This document shows, piece after piece, positions 1 through 6,058 of a stretch of 11,978 nt of DNA (the first letter of the stretch is position 1; the number at the start of each line of letters is the position of its first letter). Source of the stretch: JBGOUV01 sp041477815 (lineage in GTDB: Bacteria; Acidobacteriota; Terriglobia; Bryobacterales; JACQDG01); contig JBGOUV010000209.1 of NCBI GenBank assembly GCA_041477815.1, positions 1 through 11,978 on the forward strand, read 5' to 3'. The position numbers and the translations under genes were made by a program. A model generated the notes under the pieces. The model had not been told where the DNA came from. It ran no database searches and saw only the letters and a list, made by a program, of their open reading frames with translations.

Positions 1-1184
1 ACCACCAAGTCCGAAAGCGAATTGCCGCCCAGGCGATTCGCGCCGTGCAGGCCCGCGGCCGCTTCGCCCGCCGCGAAAAGTCCCGGCAAGGTCGACTCGG
101 CAGTCTCCGGATGAACGTTGATGCCGCCCATGAGGTAGTGGCAGGTCGGGCCGACTTCCATGGGACCCTTGGTGATGTCCACGTCGGCCAGGTCCTTGAA
201 CTGGTGATACATGCTGGGCAGCTTCTTCTTCACGTACTCGGCCGGCTTGTGCGAAATATCCAGAAACGCTCCGCCGTGCGGCGTGCCGCGACCTTCTTTC
301 GCTTCCGTGTAGATGGCCCGCGCCACCACGTCTCGCGTGGAAAGCTCCATCTTCTTGGGATCGTACTTCTCCATGAAGCGGAAGCCGTCCTTATTTCGCA
401 GGATGCCGCCCTCGCCGCGCACCGCTTCGGTGACCAGAAGGCCCTTCACGCCCGGCGGCCAGATCATTCCCGTCGGATGGAACTGGACGAATTCCATGTC
501 CTTCAGCTCGGCGCCGGCATGGTAGGCCAGGGCCTCGCCGTCGCCGGTGTACTCCCACGAATTCGACGTGACTTCGTAGGCTTTGCCGATGCCGCCCGTG
601 GCGATGACCACGGACTTGGCCTTGAACACCACGAAGCGGCCCTGCTCGCGCCAGTACCCGAAGGCGCCGGCCACACGGTCGCCGTCTTTCAGCAGCCGCG
701 TCACGGCGCACTCCATGTACACTTCCACCCCCAGTTGGACGGCGCGATCCTGGACGGTGCGGATCAGCTCCAGCCCGGTGCGGTCCCCCACGTGGCAGAG
801 TCGCCGGTAGGTGTGGCCCCCAAAGGCGCGCTGCAGGATGTCGCCCTTTTCGGTGCGGTCGAACAGGGCGCCCCACTGCTCCAGCTCGCGGGTTCGGTCC
901 GGAGCCTCCTGGGCGTGAAGCTGGGCCATGCGCCAGTTGTTGACAAACTTCCCTCCGCGCATGGTGTCGCGGAAGTGGACCCGCCAGTTGTCGGCGGCAT
1001 CGAGGTTGGCCATGGCGGCGGCGATGCCTCCCTCCGCCATCACGGTATGAGCCTTACCCAGCAGGCTCTTGGTCACCACCCCGACGCGGGCGCCCTGGGC
1101 CCGGGCCTCGATGGCGGCGCGCAGACCGGCCCCGCCCGCGCCGATGATCAGGACATCGTGCTCGTGGGTCTCGTATTGACTCAT
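1..1184 (-). CDS. sdhA: Succinate dehydrogenase flavoprotein subunit (3' end beyond window)
   Basis: Catalytic FAD subunit of complex II, oxidising succinate to fumarate at the membrane. The 394 complete codons seen begin MSQYETHEHDVLIIGAGGAG, with the FAD dinucleotide-binding loop at residues 15-20. H46 in AHTVMAEGG is the expected covalent FAD attachment site. Further family residues are H236 (FHPTG), R284 (STRDVVARA, expected catalytic arginine), H349 (TCHYLMGG, substrate binding) and R384 (GANRLGGNSL). The frame is still open at base 1, so roughly the last third is missing. The ATG shares the overlap ATGA with the sdhC stop, indicating translational coupling. From memory the protein most resembles the Sdh1 flavoprotein of mycobacteria (Rv0248c type), which has the same C-A-B gene order; sdhB should therefore follow outside the window. 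Identification is very secure; the Sdh1 subtype is inferred. Confidence 0.97.
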   Translation of the reverse strand, partial: MSQYETHEHDVLIIGAGGAGLRAAIEARAQGARVGVVTKSLLGKAHTVMAEGGIAAAMANLDAADNWRVHFRDTMRGGKFVNNWRMAQLHAQEAPDRTRELEQWGALFDRTEKGDILQRAFGGHTYRRLCHVGDRTGLELIRTVQDRAVQLGVEVYMECAVTRLLKDGDRVAGAFGYWREQGRFVVFKAKSVVIATGGIGKAYEVTSNSWEYTGDGEALAYHAGAELKDMEFVQFHPTGMIWPPGVKGLLVTEAVRGEGGILRNKDGFRFMEKYDPKKMELSTRDVVARAIYTEAKEGRGTPHGGAFLDISHKPAEYVKKKLPSMYHQFKDLADVDITKGPMEVGPTCHYLMGGINVHPETAESTLPGLFAAGEAAAGLHGANRLGGNSLSDLV

Positions 1185-1921
1185 GGCAGGAGGATGGGAT
1201 CCGAAATGACGTGAGTGGCCAGGAGCCGCACATAGAGGTCCGCCGAGCCCACCGAGATCAGGCTCATCCAGGCGTACAGCATGTGCCGCTCATTCAGCAG
1301 GCTGACCAGGCGCCACGCCCCATGGCGCGGTCCCCCGAACTTGGCGCAAGAGAAGCAGTCGATCTTTCCCCCCACCAGGTGCCGGAGCGAATGGCACGAC
1401 AGGGCATAGACGCTGAGCAGCGCCACGTTTACCAGCAGCACCAGCGACCCCAGCCCCACCCGGAACCGGCCCTCCGACCAGAAGCCCAGCCAGGCGTCAT
1501 GCCAGAGGAAGAACAGAAAGATCACGGCCGCATAGAGAAAGTACCGGTGAATGTTCTGCAGGATCAGGGGGAACGCCGTTTCGCCCTTATACCGCCGTCC
1601 GGCCGGCTCAGACACCGTGCAGGCCGGCGGATCCAGGAAGAAGGCCCGGTAGTAGGCCTTGCGGTAGTAATAGCACGTCACCCGGAACCCCAGCGGGAAG
1701 ATCAGGATCAGCAAGGCCGGCGAGAGGGGCCACCGGCGGTGCCCGGGGTCAATCAGCGGCGAATAGAAAGGCGATAGATACGATCCGACCCGGTAGTAGT
1801 CGCCCTCAAAGGCACGAAACGTCGCATAGGCGCCGAACGCGCCGAGCAGCACGATGACCGGCGCCAACTCCAGCCACCACGCGTCGCGCCGCATGGTGGC
1901 TCCCAGACCCTTAGCGTCCAA
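1181..1921 (-). CDS. sdhC: Succinate dehydrogenase membrane anchor, Sdh1-type, with Cys/His cluster
   Basis: A 246-residue membrane protein directly upstream of sdhA. About five hydrophobic segments are visible near residues 18-37, 68-87, 126-145, 155-176 and 212-235. It should anchor the SdhAB head and pass electrons to quinone. It is longer than the usual three-helix SdhC or SdhD. Histidines H125 and H141 lie in or near helix 3. After helix 4 comes the cluster C176-H177, H181, C189, C192 (CHSLRH then CFSC), which fits the ligand pattern of an FeS centre. Mycobacterial Sdh1 SdhC is reported to hold a membrane-embedded Rieske-type [2Fe-2S] cluster, and I infer the same here. The TTG start at 1921 is chosen because AAAGGAGGG lies 4 bases upstream. 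An ATG at 1894 with a weaker GGGAG is the alternative, giving 237 residues. The stop overlaps the sdhA start by 4 bases. Confidence 0.85.
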   Translation of the reverse strand: MDAKGLGATMRRDAWWLELAPVIVLLGAFGAYATFRAFEGDYYRVGSYLSPFYSPLIDPGHRRWPLSPALLILIFPLGFRVTCYYYRKAYYRAFFLDPPACTVSEPAGRRYKGETAFPLILQNIHRYFLYAAVIFLFFLWHDAWLGFWSEGRFRVGLGSLVLLVNVALLSVYALSCHSLRHLVGGKIDCFSCAKFGGPRHGAWRLVSLLNERHMLYAWMSLISVGSADLYVRLLATHVISDPILLP

Positions 1922-1925
1922 AGAG

Positions 1926-1934
1926 CCCTCCTTT
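1926..1934 (-). promoter_or_regulatory. Strong ribosome-binding site deciding a TTG start of sdhC
   Basis: The minus strand reads AAAGGAGGG, then CTCT, then TTG. This near-perfect anti-16S match supports the TTG at 1921 over the in-frame ATG at 1894. The same nonamer precedes the TIR gene. Confidence 0.7.
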
Positions 1935-1956
1935 GAAGCAAGTGGAAACGGACGCT

Positions 1957-1985
1957 AGTAAACCACAAGCGCCCGCCGGACGCAA
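1957..1985 (-). promoter_or_regulatory. Candidate sigma-70-type promoter of the sdhC-sdhA operon
   Basis: On the minus strand TTGCGT (1985-1980) and TTTACT (1962-1957) are separated by exactly 17 bases, in the 75-base gap between the decayed DUF29 copy and sdhC. Both hexamers match the consensus only in part (4 of 6 each by eye). Its position just upstream of the operon and the AT-rich -10 element are the main support. Confidence 0.33.
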
Positions 1986-1996
1986 GGGGGGGACTG

Positions 1997-2308
1997 CTAC
2001 TCAGGCGGGTAGGTCCGGTCGAGGATCTGCTCGAGGGTGAACGGGCACTGGGGAGGGAAGGTGTCTGCCGGCAGCCCGGTCTCAATCGCGGCGAGATCCA
2101 CGGCATCAGGATAGACATCAGCGACTGCGGCAGCCAGTCCCCGCTTCAGGCTGGGAGAGTCCTCAAAGAGGAGGTCCAGTTCGTCCCGCTGCGTCGCGAT
2201 CGTGGACTTGTCCGGCTGCTGCTTCCATTGCAGCAAGTGAACCAGCAGAACCGTTAGCTGGCTTAGAAGTTCACACTTGTCTCTTCGCGGCCATGGCACA
2301 CCTCCTCT
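1997..2308 (-). pseudogene. Decayed third copy of a DUF29 gene (5' end lost)
   Basis: The minus strand keeps about the last two thirds of a DUF29 gene. The stretch from DELDLLFEDS to the C-terminal DRTYPPE matches the copy at 3815-4273 with 8 differences in 62 residues, counted by hand. The first 45 or so codons are absent: homology stops around 2308, after the codons for EEV. Near 2290-2300, relative to the copy at 4279-4737, two bases are missing before CATGGCC and one is added after it, which disturbs the original frame. A further 18-base in-frame deletion removes six residues (RPRSWQ in copy 2), including the conserved SW of the family. A GTG at 2299 could open a 100-residue frame, but the AGGAGG beside it is too close and is simply the ancestral EEV coding sequence. 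A short expressed remnant cannot be excluded. Confidence 0.8.
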
Positions 2309-2416
2309 GCAGCCGCCAGAGGCGAGTGGAAAGGAGGTCAGGTCGTCCCTCGAGGTTGACGCTCCTCCGCAGATTGGTTGGGCGCGGGGCGCCGCTCAGT
2401 CGCGTGTCAGGCCGGA

Positions 2417-3781
2417 CTATGAGGTCGGCGACAGCAATTCGTCGAGCGAGAACGTCCTTTCGGGCAGGTCTACGTCCTCGGCGTAGATTCGATAACGCAG
2501 GGGCAGGTGCCGCTCCTGGGAGGGACCAGCGAGAATGTCGAAGATCAGATGAGGAAGATCTACGATTTCTCCCGGTGAAATTCTCGACGGAAGAGGGGTA
2601 AATCTATCTCGGTGGTTCAGTGTACGATCTACGCGTTTGCATGCCTTATACTGGTAGTGGGTGTCACCCACGGGTCGGTCGTCCACCTCCAGCACTTCCC
2701 TTGGCTGCGACGGAGCCATAAAGCTCCAAAGCCAGGATTTCGGGACGCCCACTTCGATACGGGTCGGCCTCAGGGTGCTCCTCCCGTTATGCAGCTTGAA
2801 GGTTAACTGGACGACATTGGAAGAGACGTCGACGCGTTTCGGTATTAGAACCGCATCCGCCTCTGGCGGGCGGTTCTCGATCACCTCCTCTGGGACCTTC
2901 CTGTCAGGTGCTCGGCCCAGGGCCTCGGAGCGCGCGCGCAGGGCACGGAGCAGCTTTTCGTAGCCTCGTTGCTCGAAGAGGTTCACCCAGTGCCAGCGGC
3001 TTAGGCGCGCCGGAATTTCACAGGGTTCAAGCTTTACTGGGATCAGGAAGATGGCTCCCTCGGGCTGCTCGTCGGCAACATCGAGCACCAAGCTCACTTC
3101 CTTTTGCACGTAACCTGCCTTGCTGATGGCTCGCTCGGAAAGGCATACGAGAACTACATCACTCGTTCTTACCGCCTTTTTTATCTCCACGTCCCAGACG
3201 TGGCCAGGGAGCAAATCTTCTTCGTCCAGCCACGGATCCATTCCATCGCTAAGGAGACGCTCGTTTAAATCGCGAACGGCTGGCTTATCGGCCGAGGCGT
3301 GACACAGGAAAACGCCCAGTGGACGGCTGCCTGTTGCGGCCGCAGTGCCTTCGTAAGGCGTGGGAACGGCGGTATCTGGGCCTTCCGCCAGGACTGCCTC
3401 TGAGCCGTGCTCTGGTGGGCTCGCGGAACGAACAGTTAGCGACTCTAAAGTTATCGCAACCAGCCTTTCATCCTGAAGTGTCCAGCCCACGTTAGCGAGC
3501 GCTTCGAGAAGGCGGTGGCCAATGATTTCGTGGTCCTTTCTAAGTTCTCTCGCAATGTTTTCGCCTATTCGACGCCTCTGCGCTTCTGAAAAACTCGCCA
3601 GGATAGGCGCGAGCCTTTTCTGGTACGCCCTCTTCCTGGTCTTGTGGCTGTAGGCTTCTTCCTGCGTCAGATCGAAATGAGTTGGGACTCCAGCAAGACT
3701 CAGGACTCGAAGTATGTAGTCGCTGGACTCGTCGGTGAACAAGACGCCTAGGATGAGCCCCAAAGGCTCCAATTCCGGCAT
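2417..3781 (-). CDS. Three-part TIR-domain protein (putative defence or stress effector)
   Basis: A 454-residue protein with a clear bacterial TIR domain at about 155-282: strand A VFLCHASADK (157-166), DPWLDEEDLLPG (182-193), WDVEIKKAV (196-204), VVLVCLSERAISKAGYVQKE (209-228) and IFLIPVKLE (244-252). E199 aligns with the glutamate needed for NADase activity in plant and bacterial TIRs, so NAD+ hydrolysis or cyclisation is plausible but unproven. Residues 1-118 are predicted helical, with some likeness to AbiJ-type N-terminal domains (weak, by eye). Residues 310-450 are beta-rich and unassigned, perhaps a sensor. No signal peptide or membrane segment is visible, so it should be cytoplasmic. 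It lies 33 bases after a DUF29 gene, with its own strong RBS. Two hand-counted 60-base lines have only 29 and 30 G or C, far below the neighbours, suggesting transfer. The TIR call is firm; the cellular role is inferred. Confidence 0.92.
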   Translation of the reverse strand: MPELEPLGLILGVLFTDESSDYILRVLSLAGVPTHFDLTQEEAYSHKTRKRAYQKRLAPILASFSEAQRRRIGENIARELRKDHEIIGHRLLEALANVGWTLQDERLVAITLESLTVRSASPPEHGSEAVLAEGPDTAVPTPYEGTAAATGSRPLGVFLCHASADKPAVRDLNERLLSDGMDPWLDEEDLLPGHVWDVEIKKAVRTSDVVLVCLSERAISKAGYVQKEVSLVLDVADEQPEGAIFLIPVKLEPCEIPARLSRWHWVNLFEQRGYEKLLRALRARSEALGRAPDRKVPEEVIENRPPEADAVLIPKRVDVSSNVVQLTFKLHNGRSTLRPTRIEVGVPKSWLWSFMAPSQPREVLEVDDRPVGDTHYQYKACKRVDRTLNHRDRFTPLPSRISPGEIVDLPHLIFDILAGPSQERHLPLRYRIYAEDVDLPERTFSLDELLSPTS

Positions 3782-3789
3782 TGCTTTAA

Positions 3790-3798
3790 CCCTCCTTT
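3790..3798 (-). promoter_or_regulatory. Strong ribosome-binding site of the TIR gene
   Basis: The minus strand reads AAAGGAGGG followed by the 8-base spacer TTAAAGCA and ATG. It fixes the start at 3781 and shows the gene is independently translated rather than coupled to the DUF29 gene before it. Confidence 0.75.
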
Positions 3799-3814
3799 CG
3801 TAGTATGGGGACTG

Positions 3815-4273
3815 CTACTCCGGCCGGTAGGTCCGGTCCAGGATCTGCTCGCGGGTGAACGGGCACTTGGGAGGGAAGGTGTTCGCCGGCAGCCCCGTCT
3901 CAATCGCGGCGAGATCCACAGCGTCACGATAGACTCGAGCGACCGTTGCGGCCAGTCGCCGCTTCAGGCTGGGAGAGTCCTCAAATAGGAGGTCCAGTTC
4001 GTCCCGCTGCCTCGCCATCGTGGACTGCCAGGAACGAGGACGCTTGTCTGGCTGGTGTTTCCACTTCAGCAGGTGAATCAGCAGAACCCTTAGCCGGCTC
4101 AGAACCTCGCGCCTGTCTCTTCCGGCCAGGGATTGCACCTCGTCGGCGAGGTTTTCTATGTCGATCTCGTCGAAGCGGCGTTCGCGAAGGAGTTGCGCGG
4201 TCTCGTCCATCCAAGCCACAAGGTCTTCCTCGTAGTGGACAGGCGTGGTTGGTTTGGTCGTCGTGGTCCCCAT
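3815..4273 (-). CDS. DUF29 family protein, copy 2
   Basis: A 152-residue protein with the full DUF29 pattern: N-terminal YEEDLVAWMDETAQLLRE (14-31), then FDEIDIENLADEVQ (34-47), RDRREVLSRLRVLLIHLLKWK (52-72), a SW at 81-82, PSLKRRLAATVARVYRDA, and the C-terminal ETGLPANTFPPKCPFTREQI. The family is common in cyanobacteria, proteobacteria and acidobacteria and has no established function; mainly alpha-helical structure is expected. The frame stays open upstream to 4678, but the ATG at 4273 gives the same 152-residue length and near-identical N-terminus as copy 3. Its ribosome-binding site (GGAG, 8 bases upstream) lies across the end of copy 3, whose stop is 5 bases away, so the two are probably co-translated. 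A TIR gene follows 33 bases later. Confidence 0.9.
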   Translation of the reverse strand: MGTTTTKPTTPVHYEEDLVAWMDETAQLLRERRFDEIDIENLADEVQSLAGRDRREVLSRLRVLLIHLLKWKHQPDKRPRSWQSTMARQRDELDLLFEDSPSLKRRLAATVARVYRDAVDLAAIETGLPANTFPPKCPFTREQILDRTYRPE

Positions 4274-4278
4274 GATGG

Positions 4279-4737
4279 CTACTCCGGCAGGTAGGTCGGG
4301 TCCAGGATCTGCTCGGGTGAAAAGGGACAGTCGGAAGGGAAAGTTGTCACACGAAGTCCGGTCTCCTTGGCGGCGCCACCCACGGCGTCGGGATAGGCTT
4401 CCTTCACCGCCTCCGCCACTTCGCGCTTCAGGCTGGGCGACTGCCGGAGCAGACGCCGCAAGTCTGCTCGCTGGGTCAGGATGGTCGAGTCCCAACTGCC
4501 GGAGCGCTTCTCGGGCTGACACTTCCACTTCAGGAGATGGAGGAGGATCACCGCCAGCCTGCTCTCCAATTCCCGCCTGTCTCTTGCGGCCATGGCTTGC
4601 ACCTCCTCGGCGAGGCTCTCTATGTCGATCTCGTCGAAGCGGCGTTCGAGAAGGAGCTGCGCGGTCTCGGCAGCCCATGCCACGAAGTCTTCCTCGTAGC
4701 GGACAGGCGTGGTTGGTTTGGTCGTCGTGGTTCCCAT
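4279..4737 (-). CDS. DUF29 family protein, copy 3
   Basis: A 152-residue DUF29 protein in tandem with copy 2. Both begin MGTTTTKPTTPV and differ at only 9 of the first 50 residues, against 21 of the next 50 and 20 of the last 52 (hand counts). Conserved parts are YEEDFVAWAAETAQLL (14-29), FDEIDIESLAEEVQAMAARDRRELESRL, HLLKWK, SW at 81-82, and ETGLRVTTFPSDCPFSPEQI near the C-terminus. The ATG at 4737 lies 19 bases after the SDR stop, with AGGGGA 6 bases upstream. The function of the family is unknown. The uneven similarity with copy 2 suggests recent gene conversion of the 5' part. Confidence 0.92.
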   Translation of the reverse strand: MGTTTTKPTTPVRYEEDFVAWAAETAQLLLERRFDEIDIESLAEEVQAMAARDRRELESRLAVILLHLLKWKCQPEKRSGSWDSTILTQRADLRRLLRQSPSLKREVAEAVKEAYPDAVGGAAKETGLRVTTFPSDCPFSPEQILDPTYLPE

Positions 4738-4756
4738 GACGGGTCCCCTGCTTCCA

Positions 4757-5548
4757 TTAGGCCACTATGTCTTCCCCGCCGTCAACCCCGATGGTATTCC
4801 CCGTCATCCAGTAGGTATTCTCGTGGGCCAGGACGGCGATGCACTTGGCCACGTCTTCCGTGGTGGTCAGCCGGCGGTACGGATTGCGCATCGTGGAGAA
4901 TTCGATCAGCTTGTCGCTGCCCGGAATCTTGCGCAGCGACGGCGTGTCGGTCACCCCCGCCCGGATGGCGTTGGCGGTGATGCCGAACGGCGCCAGCTCC
5001 AGAGCAAGCTGCCGGATGTGCGATTCGAGCAGCGCCTTGGCTCCCGACACCGGCCCGTAGCTGGGGATGGCCCGGGTCCCGCCCGAGCTGGTCATGGCGT
5101 AGACGCGGCCGCCCGCGGTCATCAGGCCCCGCGCCACCAGATCCTGCACCCAGTAGACCAGGCTGTGGGCCATGGTGTCGCAGGTCATCTCCAACTGCGC
5201 CTTACTGGCCAGCTTCTCCCCAGCCGCCGACACATAGGGCAGCAGCGATCCAAAGGCGATGGAGTGCAGCAGGACCTTCACGTTCGCCTGCCGGGCCGCC
5301 ACGGCCTCCAGGACCTCCCGGCGCTTCTCATCGTCGGCGGCGTTGACGTTGAAGAATACGGCCTCGCGGCCCAGCGCCCGTATGGCACTTTGGATCTCCT
5401 CGGCGTGCGGCAGCGTGGCCCGGCGGTCCAAGTGGACCCCGAAGATGTTCATACCCGTCCGGGCCAGCTCCAGGGAAGTGGCTTCGCCAAAACCACTCGA
5501 AGCGCCCAGAATCAAGGCCCAGGGTTGCGGTTGCGGTTGCGTGGACAT
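4757..5548 (-). CDS. Enoyl-ACP-reductase-type short-chain dehydrogenase/reductase
   Basis: A 263-residue cytoplasmic SDR. The Rossmann nucleotide-binding loop GASSGFG is at 15-21 and a family HSIAFG motif at 95-100. The active-site pair Y164 and K171 has six residues between them (YGPVSGAK), where classical SDRs have three. Y-x6-K spacing, HSIAFG, and the C-terminal MTGNTIGVDGG are typical of FabI/FabL-type enoyl-ACP reductases, so a role in fatty-acid elongation with NAD(P)H is likely. I cannot tell FabI from FabL or from another reductase of the group, and give no symbol. The N-terminus carries QPQPQP encoded by a 6-base tandem repeat. The ATG at 5548 has no clear Shine-Dalgarno. The gene is 25 bases after tsaE and 19 before a DUF29 gene, so an operon is plausible. 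Confidence 0.85.
   Translation of the reverse strand: MSTQPQPQPWALILGASSGFGEATSLELARTGMNIFGVHLDRRATLPHAEEIQSAIRALGREAVFFNVNAADDEKRREVLEAVAARQANVKVLLHSIAFGSLLPYVSAAGEKLASKAQLEMTCDTMAHSLVYWVQDLVARGLMTAGGRVYAMTSSGGTRAIPSYGPVSGAKALLESHIRQLALELAPFGITANAIRAGVTDTPSLRKIPGSDKLIEFSTMRNPYRRLTTTEDVAKCIAVLAHENTYWMTGNTIGVDGGEDIVA
5523..5540. repeat. Three tandem GGTTGC hexamers at the start of the SDR gene
   Basis: Three exact copies of GGTTGC on the plus strand encode the QPQPQP stretch near the SDR N-terminus. Gain or loss of a unit would keep the frame and only change the length of an apparently disordered leader. Confidence 0.7.
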
Positions 5549-5573
5549 AGATTTTTGATCGTACCAGACCCGG

Positions 5574-5987
5574 TCAGTAAACCGTGATGCGGCGGTCTTC
5601 GCCGGTCCCGTAGTCGAGGTGGATCTCGACGCGCTCCGCCGGCAACTGGCGCGAGAACTTCTCTCCCCACTCGATCAGGACGATGGCCCGCTGGTCCCAC
5701 AGGTCGTCCAGGCCCAGGGTCTCCAGCTCCGGTATCCGGTCCAGCCGGTAGAGGTCGATGTGGTAGACCTTGGGGTCGCGTCCGTACTCGTGGATCAACG
5801 TGAAGGTGGGGCTGGAGACTTCCTCGACCGCCGCCGCCCCCAGGCCGCTGACGATCCCTTTGGCCAAGGTGGTCTTGCCGGCGCCCAGATCCCCAATGAG
5901 CAGCACCAGCGCCGGCGCCCGCAGCCGCGAGGCGATGTCGCGGCCGGCGGCAATGGTCTCTTCTTCGGTTTGGGTGATGTAGACCAC
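5574..5987 (-). CDS. tsaE: tRNA t6A synthesis ATPase TsaE (YjeE family)
   Basis: A 137-residue P-loop ATPase needed, with TsaB and TsaD, for N6-threonylcarbamoyladenosine at position 37 of ANN-decoding tRNAs. Visible motifs are the N-terminal TEEETIAAGRDIA, Walker A GDLGAGKTT (32-40, K38), the switch-like SSPTFTLIHEY (58-68), HIDLYRL (76-82) and IEWGE (105-109). Length is normal for the family. The start is GTG at 5987; no in-frame ATG fits the expected N-terminus. There is no Shine-Dalgarno: the leader is occupied by a long hairpin that ends 6 bases before the GTG. The neighbour upstream is the YjeF-type repair enzyme, the same pairing as yjeF-yjeE in E. coli, which supports both calls. Confidence 0.95.
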   Translation of the reverse strand: MVYITQTEEETIAAGRDIASRLRAPALVLLIGDLGAGKTTLAKGIVSGLGAAAVEEVSSPTFTLIHEYGRDPKVYHIDLYRLDRIPELETLGLDDLWDQRAIVLIEWGEKFSRQLPAERVEIHLDYGTGEDRRITVY

Positions 5988-5993
5988 GTTAGC

Positions 5994-6058
5994 AACGAGC
6001 CGCGACCGTACGGGAGCGGTTGCTACAAGAAACCGCCCCCTTACGGTCGCGGCTCGTT
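5994..6058. repeat. Long palindromic repeat (28-bp arms, 9-base loop) between nnr and tsaE
   Basis: The arms at 5994-6021 and 6031-6058 are reverse complements except at two positions, around the loop GCTACAAGA. Each arm begins, read inward, with AACGAGCCGCGACCGTA. The arm at 6041-6058 also encodes the last five residues (NEPRP) and the TAA of the NAD(P)HX repair enzyme. The other arm ends 6 bases before the tsaE GTG. No T-run follows on the minus strand, so it is not a textbook terminator. It looks like a REP-type interspersed repeat; a related half-copy lies at 10710-10728. A role in attenuation, RNA stability or translational control of tsaE is possible. Confidence 0.88.

Noticed and set aside
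45..1214. Long plus-strand open frame of 389 codons
   Set aside because: It is the antisense of sdhA, whose minus-strand translation shows all complex II flavoprotein motifs; the plus product is rich in His, Gly and Arg with no family likeness.
2381..2393. Small palindrome GGCGCGGGGCGCC after the TIR gene as a terminator
   Set aside because: The stem is only five pairs and no T-run follows on the minus strand; chance is likely in GC-rich DNA.
2309..2416. Missing 5' end of DUF29 copy 1 in the gap after the TIR gene
   Set aside because: Comparison with copies 2 and 3 shows no similarity beyond the GAGGAGGTG codons near 2308; I see no gene or clear signal in these 108 bases.
4274..4678. Upstream extension of DUF29 copy 2 to 287 residues
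   Set aside because: The extra residues run out of frame through copy 3; starting at the ATG 4273 gives the same length and N-terminus as copy 3.
4709..5587. Plus-strand open frame of 292 codons opposite the SDR gene
   Set aside because: The opposite strand encodes a complete SDR with Rossmann and active-site motifs; the plus frame is a high-GC shadow.
5994..6058. The long hairpin as a classical Rho-independent terminator or CRISPR repeat
   Set aside because: No U-tract follows either arm, and there is only one full copy with no spacers; REP-like element is the better reading.
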